From the NCBI GenBank assembly GCA_018136815.1, contig CM030937.1, positions 4,400,226 to 4,464,225 of the forward strand: a stretch of 64,000 bases of DNA, written 5' to 3'. Shown in pieces: positions 44,770 through 53,035 of the stretch. The notes beneath the pieces were generated by a model. That model did no database searches. It was not told the DNA's origin and saw only the letters and a program-made list of their open reading frames with translations. A program made the position numbers and the translations under genes. This DNA comes from Isochrysis galbana (taxonomy: Eukaryota > Haptophyta > Isochrysidales > Isochrysidaceae). The first letter of the stretch is position 1. Each line of letters opens with the position of its first letter.

Positions 44770-45530
44770 TAAAAAAACCTTTTAATATTCTTACCGCACT
44801 CGCGGCGAATGGAACCACTACCCACTACAAGTAGCACGTAGCATACTCTCTACACCCCCATTCCCCGGCCCTTCTCCCCCCGCCATCAGGCGGCTCCCCC
44901 CGTACACTACTAGGGGGATTGGGGTGGAGGGCTTAGATATGGTCCGGTGGCCCGCGCCCCCCCCCGGTGATCTTTCTCCCCCTTCCTCCTGTGTCTCCGA
45001 GTGGGCGGCCGACTCTGTCTCGTCTTATCCTGTAAACAGGCGCGAGACTTACCGAATTTCCGGTGGGCGGAGCTCTCGCTCGCGCCCACCCCCTTCTCCG
45101 CGCGCTCTCTCCCCTCTCCTGCGGCACGCGCGATGGCGCGCCTGCGGCAGGCCTGCAGCTGCCCTCTGGCGGCCCCTGGAGGCTCCTGGAGGCCAGCTCA
45201 GGGGGCAGAGGAGGCTGGGGCTGGGCCCTGGCCTCCCCTGCCTCTCCCTCGCTGGCGCTCCCGAGCCTCTGGGGCCCCCGCGCTGCACCTGTCTGCCTGT
45301 CGACCAGGGGGGAGGGGGGGTTGGAGCATTGGGCTGGTCACGAGGGGCCAGGATGGGCGAATGGGGCGAGCCTGTGGGGAAGGAAGGCTGGGTCAGTAGG
45401 GCAGTGGCCTCCTGGCAAGCCATCAGGCATGCCAGGAGGATGGGTGGTTCCTCCCCCATGGCAGGGGAGGAGTGGAGAGAGGGGGGGGCTCGTGCCCCCC
45501 CATGGGTCAACCAAGTATAAACTTAGTTCC
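44770..45530 (+). repeat. GC-rich repeat family C, copy 2 (longest)
   Basis: Begins TTGAGCTTAAAAAAACCTTT and ATATTCTTACCGCACTCGCG, runs through TCCCCCCGTACACTACTAGG, GGGCTTAGATATGGTCCGGT, TGTAAACAGGCGCGAGACTT and the GC-rich body, and ends CCAAGTATAAACTTAG. The order matches 63050-63570. Frames on both strands are open but no family domain is visible. Confidence 0.75.
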
Positions 45531-45735
45531 AATTTGAGCTAAAAAACCTTATAATATTCTTACCGCACTCGCGGCCATGGAACATGGAACCACTACTTAC
45601 TACTTACACGTTTCATACTTTCGCTACACCCCCACTCCGCCCCGGCCCTTCCCCCCCCCCCCCCCCGCCATCAGGCATCAGGTGGCTCCCCCCGTGCACT
45701 ACTAGGGGGATAGGGAGGAAGGACTTTGTTGGTAG
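45531..45735 (+). repeat. Family C, copy 3 (5' part in tandem with copy 2)
   Basis: Repeats the start of copy 2 about 764 bp downstream: TTTGAGCTAAAAAACCTTAT, ATATTCTTACCGCACTCGCG and CCCCCGTGCACTACTAGGGG, then departs from it. Confidence 0.75.
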
Positions 45736-45763
45736 CAGTGGTGGTGTGGATGGGACTGTGGAT

Positions 45764-46028
45764 CAGGTGTCGTTCCGTCAATTGTGGGACATCAGTCGAA
45801 TTGAGCGATCAAATGTCCACAGTTGTATCATAGAGCATTGTTTTAAAATTACGGCGCTCCCGCTGCCGACCACGCCGATTGTGCGACGGTGTAGTACGGG
45901 GGGTGTGCCGTCTGCGCCCATGGCGCCCATGGCGTCCAAGTCCAAGCACCAAGCAGCAGACGTGGGACCAGCCCAGGTGTCGTTCCGTCAATAGTGGGAC
46001 ATCAGTCGAATTGAGCGATCAAATGTCC
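45764..46028 (+). repeat. 55-bp direct repeat pair
   Basis: CAGGTGTCGTTCCGTCAAT, GTGGGACATCAGTCGAATTG and AGCGATCAAATGTCC occur at 45764-45818 and again at 45974-46028, 210 bp apart, with almost complete identity. Terminal repeats of a small element or a partial tandem duplication. Confidence 0.75.
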
Positions 46029-46051
46029 CCCGCGGAGACGCCGCGCATGAT

Positions 46052-46290
46052 GCGCATCCGTGACGGCGTGCGGAAACTTCCATGCGCATGCGCGGCGCAC
46101 GCGGGGCGATACGCATGTGATTGCCACTCATCATGCGCACGGCGCCTGCCGAAACCCTTTTAGACGGCGTGCGGAAACTTCCATGCACACGCACGGCGCC
46201 CCACATAGGGGGGGGGGGGGCGATGCGCATCTGGGGCGACATGTGATTGCAATTCATCTTGCGCACGGCGTGCGCCTGCCGAAATCGTGA
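46052..46290 (+). repeat. Two-copy tandem repeat of about 110 bp
   Basis: GACGGCGTGCGGAAACTTCC opens both units (about 46060 and 46163), each continuing with a GCGATGCGCAT, TGTGATTGC and TGCGCACGGCG...GCCTGCCGAAA series. No coding content is recognised. Confidence 0.7.
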
Positions 46291-46299
46291 ATGCTTGTA

Positions 46300-46729
46300 T
46301 GTGTTTCGTTACGGGTTTTACATGGGCCGTTGGTGCAAGGCAACCCTCATGCTCGTCGGCGACTACTCCGACGAGTACGACAGGATCCCCAAGACCAAGT
46401 ACATTGGAGACGAGGCCGCCGTCGCGTACCTCTGCATGGAATACATCATGGCGGTCGCGTACGCTGAAACGAATCCCACGGCGCAAGTGTGCCGAACAGC
46501 TGGCATCACAGATCTCGCCATCCAAGATCAGCCGACGACATCGTCGCCATCGAGGAAGAGGGGTGTGAGAAAAAGATGAAAACTCAACACGCATAGCTGG
46601 GGAGAGTCACTGCGTGTTGAGAGGAAAGCGGGGGGGGGGCAAGTTAGCTTTGTTTTCTGTTGTTAATAACTAAAAAGAAAACAGATATGTTGAAAAACCA
46701 CCTGGTCCTCTTTTGACGGAACGCGACTT
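46300..46729 (+). repeat. Family E copy with gene fragment
   Basis: A frame from about 46323 reads CKATLMLVGDYSDEYDRIPK, YIGDEAAVAYLCMEYIMAVA and ITDLAIQDQP, then the shared CGTGTTGAGAGGAAAGCGGG and the end motif CCTCTTTTGACGGAACGCGA (46706-46725). The globular-looking segment is not in the other copies and may derive from a host gene I cannot name. Confidence 0.45.
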
Positions 46730-46799
46730 CCCCCAAACTTGCAGAACAATTTGTACAAGTATTGACCTGGGCCTAACTAGCAATAGTATACATATTAGT

Positions 46800-47430
46800 A
46801 TTAGAGTGGAGATACATCACAACAGACTTCTACAGAATCCACTATGACAATGCGAACTTCTCGCAAGAGTCGGTGCTAATAAGGACTATAGAAAGATTTA
46901 CAAAACTGTGCTGCGCGATAATCTTCGCCAACTCGACGGACACGTCGAGAACCGCTCAGGCGGGGATGGGGAGACAGCCAAAGAAAAGAATCGACCCAGG
47001 CGACTTTCGCCCAATCTATGAAACGGACAACAAAGGAAACTTGAAACCTAGCGAGGAGCTCATGTCCCTGGCCGCAAGGCTAGGTATCGAGCACATATTA
47101 ATCGCAACAGAAACGCAAACTCTCCCGGATGCAGGGAACTAAACACGAGCAGAGGAAATCGGGAGGCGACTCTGAGATAGCAGACAAGACCCGAAAGCAC
47201 ATGGGAAACATACGAAACCGCAAAACAACCTAGAGGTCGAAACCATACCGATAACACACTTCAACAGGCCCTCCTGGAACACACATCCGTAACCGGGCCC
47301 ATGGTAGTGTACCAGGGCCGCACCCCCGACACCAAACGAAAAGGAAAGAGGGGGGGAAGGCGAGGATGCGGGGCGACGGGAGAAAGGGGCGATGACGGGT
47401 GAGGGTAGAATATACCTGACTAGCGATAGG
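46800..47430 (+). mobile_element. LINE-like remnant ending in repeat family A
   Basis: A short frame (46873-47142) reads ERFTKLCCAIIFANSTDTSR and RIDPGDFRPIYETDNKGNLK, retroposon-like in style but without a named motif, followed at 47297-47425 by family A blocks (GTAGTGTACCAGGGCCGCAC, GAAAAGGAAAGAGGG). The joint arrangement suggests that family A is the 3' end of this LINE. Confidence 0.4.
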
Positions 47431-47875
47431 TGTGTAGCCCTGAATCTTCAGATCTTTTTTTTCAGTTGCAGGAGGTGGGTGGCTTCGCCTATTAGCCCAA
47501 TGGCAATGGCAGAGCGCATGAGGGTCACTGACGCACTGACGCCCTCCCCCACCCGAGGAGAGTTCGTGCCAGATGGGGAGGGCACGATGCGCCTCCCCGT
47601 TGACCCCGATTACAAAATAGACTGCTAATCACAAGCCGTAGGCTAGCAGGCTGCAACAGCCACAAATCAGCCACACGGAAACGCTTCATTGCACCAGAGC
47701 TTGCTTGCCTTGCTTGCAAAATTCCCATGAAAAGGCCGCAACCCTTCCATGTTTTACGTACTTATCTCAAGATCTCGCGTGAATAACAGCTAGTCTCCCG
47801 GAGTTCCACTCACTCGTATCCTACGCGCACGGCCTTCAACGATTTTACTAGGTCGCAACGTCTAAAAGACTGGTA
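47431..47875. other. 3' flank of the membrane glycoprotein gene
   Basis: No supported gene. Short open frames lack motifs. Confidence 0.4.
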
Positions 47876-49060
47876 TTAAGAGCTTCCCTCGACTGACGTT
47901 GTAAGTTCAATCGTTCTCGTTGACTTGATGACCGCCTCTTCATCCATTCTGCCCCCGCAGCTCTCCCCCGTTTTCAATCCCGTCCGCTCTTCGGCGCTGC
48001 TTGGACTGCAGAACCGATAGCAATGGCCCCGTCGCACCAGCCTGAAGATGGATGCTCCGAGAAGGCAGAGGAAAGTCATGTTAGCACCGAGCACAGCGAG
48101 CGCCGTAGCTTTGTGTCCTGCTGCCCATTGGTCTTGCGCATAATCCATCCCGGGAAGCGAGAGTGCTGAGTCCATCAGGCCCTGCCAGAGTTCATACTCC
48201 AGACGGCATCGCGCGCGAAAGAAACTCCTGTAATCCGTGAAAGATCCATTTCCTGAGAGTGTACTAAGCGACATTGGAAGTTTGAGCTGAGACTCTTCCA
48301 CAGAGACCGATGCTAGGCAGCCTGCAAGTTGGTCAAAAGATCCATGGTGCGATGTGGACGCCATCCAGGGAGTTAGAATTGAAAACAAGCCGTGCCAATG
48401 GCGTTGCAGCTGTTGCAAGTTATTCAGCCGGGAGACAGTGTCATTCACCCATCCATGCATGATGTGAGTGGCCTCAAACAGTTGCTCGACTGTTGATGCG
48501 CATTCATTAGCGCCAGAGGCCATGCACAGAACCGTGTCATTTTCTCCTCGCATCCCTGCTGCTTGGCATGCTCGGGCAGAATGCAAGAGCGCGTGCCCAA
48601 CGCGCGGACACGCGGCAAGCACGAAGCACCACGGTTCATACTGATCAAGAATGGCCTGCGCACTCGAGTGCCCGCAGCTTGCTGCGTTATGCAACTCACG
48701 AGTGCAGTTGCAGAAGCGCTGTGTTTGCGACCCCATCAGCCCTGTAGATACAGCACTCACTGGCTGCAGGCTTGATGGCACTATAACACCCGAGCCGCTC
48801 GCGTCCGAGCCCCTCGCATTGTCGCTCCCCCCTGCCACACAAAGCATGAACGAGGCCTCGTGCTCAGCTGCCATGGTAGAGTTCCATGCACCACTACATG
48901 GACGAAAGTCTCGCCGCCAGTGCCCTCTACTCAGCTGTGCTGCCAGACGCATCTGCTCGAACGCAAGCTCTTGCGAGGCGTCTTCCACGCCGGACGCGCA
49001 CATGTGCAGAGCAAGAAGCGACCACACCAACACCCAGTGAAGCTTGCGGCGGCAGTGCAT
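47876..49060 (-). CDS. Type I membrane glycoprotein, unknown family
   Basis: Single-exon gene of 394 residues. The N-terminus MHCRRKLHWVLVWSLLALHM is a good signal peptide (to about residue 24). The lumenal or extracellular part has many Cys (for example FCNCTRELHNAASCG, WCFVLAACPRVGH) and several N-glycosylation sequons (NST, NCT, NDT twice, NGS). A C-terminal hydrophobic span (ALAVLGANMTFLCLLGAS, about 319-341) is followed by RRGHCYRFC and a cytoplasmic tail of about 50 residues. Helical segments lie between. I do not recognise the domain; a cell-surface or secretory-pathway role is inferred from topology alone. It is divergently paired with the gene at 49143. Confidence 0.78.
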   Translation of the reverse strand: MHCRRKLHWVLVWSLLALHMCASGVEDASQELAFEQMRLAAQLSRGHWRRDFRPCSGAWNSTMAAEHEASFMLCVAGGSDNARGSDASGSGVIVPSSLQPVSAVSTGLMGSQTQRFCNCTRELHNAASCGHSSAQAILDQYEPWCFVLAACPRVGHALLHSARACQAAGMRGENDTVLCMASGANECASTVEQLFEATHIMHGWVNDTVSRLNNLQQLQRHWHGLFSILTPWMASTSHHGSFDQLAGCLASVSVEESQLKLPMSLSTLSGNGSFTDYRSFFRARCRLEYELWQGLMDSALSLPGMDYAQDQWAAGHKATALAVLGANMTFLCLLGASIFRLVRRGHCYRFCSPSSAEERTGLKTGESCGGRMDEEAVIKSTRTIELTTSVEGSS

Positions 49061-49142
49061 CCTTCACACCGCCGTCGCCCTTGGCCCGGCATGTTTTAAG
49101 GTGGTAGGCGCAACTCCCGGCGGGGCTTCTACGGAGGTCCCC
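49061..49142. promoter_or_regulatory. Putative shared promoter between divergent genes
   Basis: Only 82 bp separate the start codons of the minus-strand glycoprotein gene (49060) and the plus-strand gene (49143). If both are real they must share a compact bidirectional promoter or have overlapping 5' leaders. No TATA-like element is evident. Confidence 0.4.
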
Positions 49143-49760
49143 ATGGCGGCGGCCGCGCTGGCAGTCCGCCGCAGGTCTGTGGCAATACCTCCAGAATGCA
49201 ATGGCAGATATCGGTGTGGCCGCGGCTGTGGGCAGAGCTCGATGGTGTGCGCGCCTTTCATGAATGGTGCGGCGGCGGCGCCTGACGCCTTCCGCCATGG
49301 GAGGGCCTTCTCCCCTCCCTCTCCGATACGCCAACGCGCCAGCGCTGGGCGAGCCCAAGGCGGGCCTGGCGGGAATATTCGCGGCCTCCCGAGCGCAGAG
49401 GCGGGGCAGATCGACCCTACATTTGTGGGGGGCCGCAAGGGCGCGGCTGGGCCCGCACTCGTGGCAGAAGAAGCCGCTTTGGGACGGCTGCTACGGGAGC
49501 CTTGCCGCAGCACGTGGGAGGATGTCCGAAAGTGGCAGAGAGAGTCTCGAATTTTGGCTCGATGGGAGGGAAAGCTGGCTGCGGCCCTCGAGCCATGTAT
49601 GATGGCAATGATTCCGCGCTGTCAGCCTCGGGGAATCTTCCTGCCTAGGGCCGTGGCGGTCGATCGATTCTTCACTCCACGTAACCTCCAAAACGGAGCT
49701 AAGGAGTGGCCTCACGGTAAGCGACGTCACTCTCGCTCACGAGGAAGTTGGGACCTATGA
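49143..49760 (+). CDS. Unknown basic protein
   Basis: Open frame of 205 residues beginning MAAAALAVRRRSVAIPP. It has a Cys/Gly-rich stretch (CNGRYRCGRGCGQSS), a Pro/Gly-rich middle and a helical, better-folded C-terminal part (WEDVRKWQRESRILARWEGK, LAAALEPCMM). The first 30 residues are Ala/Arg-rich and could be an organelle-targeting peptide. An AATAAA signal (GCAATAAAATTC near 49919) lies about 160 bp downstream. No family is recognised. The frame remains open upstream of the ATG, so the start is a choice, and the gene itself is less certain than its neighbours. Confidence 0.5.
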   Translation: MAAAALAVRRRSVAIPPECNGRYRCGRGCGQSSMVCAPFMNGAAAAPDAFRHGRAFSPPSPIRQRASAGRAQGGPGGNIRGLPSAEAGQIDPTFVGGRKGAAGPALVAEEAALGRLLREPCRSTWEDVRKWQRESRILARWEGKLAAALEPCMMAMIPRCQPRGIFLPRAVAVDRFFTPRNLQNGAKEWPHGKRRHSRSRGSWDL

Positions 49761-50210
49761 AGCGGCTCACCTTGTGACCCAACATCGGGGCATGAGCGCC
49801 AGCATTTTTGCCGAATTTAACTGAACTTTCTTGTTGGCTTTCCAGCCTTGTGATCACTTCCTTCTTTTCTGTACATTGTTCATTTGTGCAATGCGTGCAT
49901 GAACGCCCTCAGATGGTGCAATAAAATTCTGAAAAAATATGAGTTCTACTCTATGTCATGTGCCCCCAAGGACTGCCGAGCCATTTGAGCTCAATGGTAA
50001 CCGTTCGGTAGTGCGAATGTTTCAAAAACGGGCACTCCGTCGCCGCGGGATGCGTTGTTTGGGGCCATTTGGGAGTTGGGAGGTTGGCTTCGCGAAAAAA
50101 GAAAAGAAGAGCCGCTGGGGCGCACATGTGCATCTGACACGACTGCATAAGCCCTAGATATGCACCACAATGAATCTCTAACATGTGTTCAGGCAATGCA
50201 ACACACATCC
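49761..50210. other. 3' flank and spacer
   Basis: Contains the AATAAA near 49919. No gene seen. Confidence 0.4.
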
Positions 50211-51630
50211 TCAATTCGTTAACACATGCCAGCCTCGCGGCACCCTCCGCTGCACACAGCTATTATACTCGGACATTTGAAGGTGATGCCACACTAGACT
50301 ATCGTCTACTTCATAATACACGAGATAGTTGGCCTGATGCCCCGTTTCGTCGTCCACTTCATCAGAGTCGTGCAATTGCTCCTCCACCACACCCATGCAC
50401 CACCCCGCCTCTTCAAAGTAGTACATGATGGCCCGCCCGGTGAGGTCCGCGTCGGCAGCCGGAGGGGTGAGCTGCGGAATGGAAGGAGTAGTGCTCACGT
50501 CACCGCCCTCCGTGGCCTCGGCCGTGCCCTCAGTCGAAGTCCCCGCGCCAGAAGCCGCCCTCGCCCCAGCCTCGGACACAGCCTCAGCCTCACTGCAAGG
50601 CGAACAGTTCTTGCACGCGTCCCTCGTCGGGTGGCAAGCCGCTGTGCACCTCTGCCCCGCCGATTTGCATGGACATCCGCGCAGGCACTGACCGGCGCAC
50701 GTGCACGAGCCGCTCGCACCCTTCTCGTGGTTCCTTGCGGCCGCTGTCCCACCGGTGTCGCCTTTGTACTTGAAGTTGGAGTGGCTCTTCTGCCCAGCAC
50801 GCTTCTCCGTCTGCCTTTTGCGTTGCTTGGAGCGATAGCGCTTGTACTCTACTGTGCGCCGCTTTAGCGAGCGCAGGGCACGCTGTGTTGCTCGCTGCAG
50901 CCACTGCTGCCGCTGCCACTCCGACGTCTCGAGGCCGAGGATTTCGTGCAGTCGCGCCTCCCACGTGCCGAATGCCTCTATGTCCGAATCCTCCACGCCG
51001 TCGGCCAAGAGCTGCTGTCGCCACTTGTGCACGCATATGTTGTTGCAATGCGCGACTGCCATGCCGGTGGCGATGGTGTAGTGTGTTGGACGCAGCCGGG
51101 TCTGCTTGTCCCTGTACTTGAGCGCGACCATGCCGACACGCTCCGAAGAGTTCCGGCAGACGCCGCCCAATGTCGGATGGATCACGTCGTCTATCTTGTC
51201 GATGATTTCCGCGCGCACCCACGCTTGCATCTCTTTGTTGAACTCGTTGCACTCATTGTATTGACGTGACACGTAGCTCGACCCGTCGGACTTGCGCTCG
51301 TCGTGTCCATCCACTCGCGGAACTTGGCGCCAATCGCATAGCCCTTTTGCGAGCAGAGCGCCACATACTTAGCCACCTGCGAGCGGAAAGGCAACCAGGC
51401 GTGAGTGCATGCTACACGCTGGCTGTGCTTGCGCATGCACTCTTGCGGTGCCACATACCTGGTAGATGATCGCGCACACCGGCGACGAGAACCACCCGAC
51501 GACCACCCGCATCGTCTTGATCTTGTGCGCGTCGAGTGCGGCCTGCTCGTCCGAAATTGCCATCATGGCACGCAGCACGACGTCCATGGCCTTGCGCGCC
51601 GAGTCCAAAATATTCACGAGGGCGTGCTCA
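50211..51630 (-). mobile_element. CXC-domain transposase remnant
   Basis: Minus-strand frames. The upstream exon reads MDVVLRAMMAISDEQAALDA and VGWFSSPVCAIIYQ, then a GT-AG intron (about 51460-51383) leads to VAKYVALCSQKGYAIGAKFR. The main frame (51314-50211) continues one register off, RQYNECNEFNKEMQAWVRAE, so one frameshift lies near 51316. It carries a CXC/tesmin-like Cys cluster (SCTCAGQCLRGCPCKSAGQR, CTAACHPTRDACKNCSPC) and a C-terminal tudor/chromo-like stretch (ANYLVYYEVDDSLVWHHLQM). CXC clusters sit at the end of several algal transposases such as KDZ types; no DDE residues are visible here. The upstream end meets retroelement-leader DNA near 51630, so the element is truncated. Confidence 0.5.
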
Positions 51631-51639
51631 GCACACGTA

Positions 51640-52275
51640 CTCTCTTGTCGGCATTCTCTTCCTTGTTCGGTCTGTCAGTAGGTTCCTGTGCGTTCCGTGA
51701 TAAGGAATAAGGATACGTAAGTGTGGAGAGTGTTGACGTGAGTGTGGTGTCATCTCGTCGGTCCATCGGACCTTATCCGTCTGTCCTCTGTCGTTCCTCG
51801 TTCGTCGCTCTCGTTCTCGTTCTCGTTCCCGTTCTCGTCCCTCGTTCTCAACACTCTATCAGTACCAAACCCCTCCAATCCCTCAGCCCCAGCCTATCCA
51901 TCCGAACCGCCCAACCATGTCCGCTCCGTCGTCGCGCTCGCCCTCGCCCAAGCCCGTCCTCCCGCCTTCCTCTGCTGAGGAGGTGGTCCAGCCCGCCATT
52001 CCATCCCTAGATGGGAAATACGTATTTACCCACATATGTATCTGGCTGTATTTGAAGCGCATCCGGGGTTGTAGGCCTCGAATGTATTTGAAACGTATTT
52101 GGCCGGAAGCCAAAAACATATGTATTTGGCTGTATTTGCAGGCCCCAGCACCGTATTTCCCATCTAGGATTCCATCACTTCCGGCCATCTTCGCCGCGCC
52201 TCCCGCCGATCGTTTCCCTTCCGTATCGTCGCATATCGAGCCAGTGGTCGTGGTCGTGCTCGATCCGTCATCGTA
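51640..52275 (+). mobile_element. Ser/Pro leader family, copy 3, interrupted by a MITE (fossil)
   Basis: Leader GTGCGTTCCGTGATAAGGAA with CTCGTTCTCGTTCTC repeats and frame MSAPSSRSPSPKPVLPPSSA, matching 32280-32960 in the opposite orientation. At 52006 a MITE is inserted and the family sequence resumes at 52177 (TCACTTCCGGCC against TCACTCCCGGCC in the other copy). No pol is present; broken. Confidence 0.6.
52006..52168. mobile_element. 163-bp MITE with 8-bp target duplication
   Basis: Terminal inverted repeats CCTAGATGGGAAATACG and CGTATTTCCCATCTAGG bound the element. ATTCCATC is duplicated exactly at 51998-52005 and 52169-52176, and the uninterrupted site (CATTCCATCACTCCCGGCC) is present in the related copy near 32570. 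Eight-bp duplications fit hAT-type transposition. No coding capacity; rich in CATATGTAT and GTATTTG words. Confidence 0.92.
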
Positions 52276-52685
52276 GGCTGATTGAGTTCGTTGTTTTTGT
52301 TAGTTGATGCTGCTTCTTGTTGCCTCTATGTACTATGTGTATCCTTTGTGCATTCTGTATGTGACAACAAACAACAATCCCCTTCTTCTTCTTCTCACAT
52401 ATAATATATATCACATCATTATCATCTATCTATATCTATATCTATGCGCTATCTATCTATATCTATGACGTGCGCGCGCAGCGCGCAAACGCTCTAGCCG
52501 CTAGTCTTTGCGAAATTTCGAATTTCGAGCGAAGTTTCGACGAAATTAGAAATTTGGGTCTAGCCGTAGCGAAATTTGGGTCGAGGCGAACGAAACTTCG
52601 CAACGAAATTTAGGTGTTAGGTGGGTCCAAAACCAAAACGAAAATCTGGCCATCTGCCATCTGGCGGCCATGCCCAATCTAGATG
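52276..52685. other. Spacer with simple repeats
   Basis: TATC/ATCTAT microsatellite at about 52420-52470 and repeated CGAAATTTCG-like inverted words at 52510-52610. No gene. Confidence 0.55.
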
Positions 52686-52787
52686 TCTGGATCCTAATGG
52701 GCCCCGGATATGTGCTTGTTGGGTGTATTGGGAAGTTTCTACTGTAAAAAATCCCCAAATTTCCTGAACTCTGAGATGGTCATTCCC
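52686..52787 (+). repeat. Repeat family D, copy 2
   Basis: Matches 38987-39095 (GGGCCCCGGATATGTGCTTG, TTGGGTGTATTGGG, AACTCTGAGATGGTCATT). A C run follows at 52787-52799. Confidence 0.75.
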
Positions 52788-53035
52788 CCCCCCCCCCCCA
52801 GTAAAAAAAAACCCTGTTTAACCGCCCTAGAATAGAGTGCACTAGCACTACCCACTACCCACCAAGAAGAAGAGGGGGGCATTTTGTTTTTCCGCAGAGA
52901 GAGAGGCGGGTCAAGCAAGCGTCTTGAGATTTTGGCGCGCAAGGGTCGCGCGGTTGCCGCTCTCGGCGCGGGGGAAGAGAGCGCGGCTTGCCGGTGTGGG
53001 TGGAGTGGCCGCTCGCTCTCCGGTTCTCACCCGCT

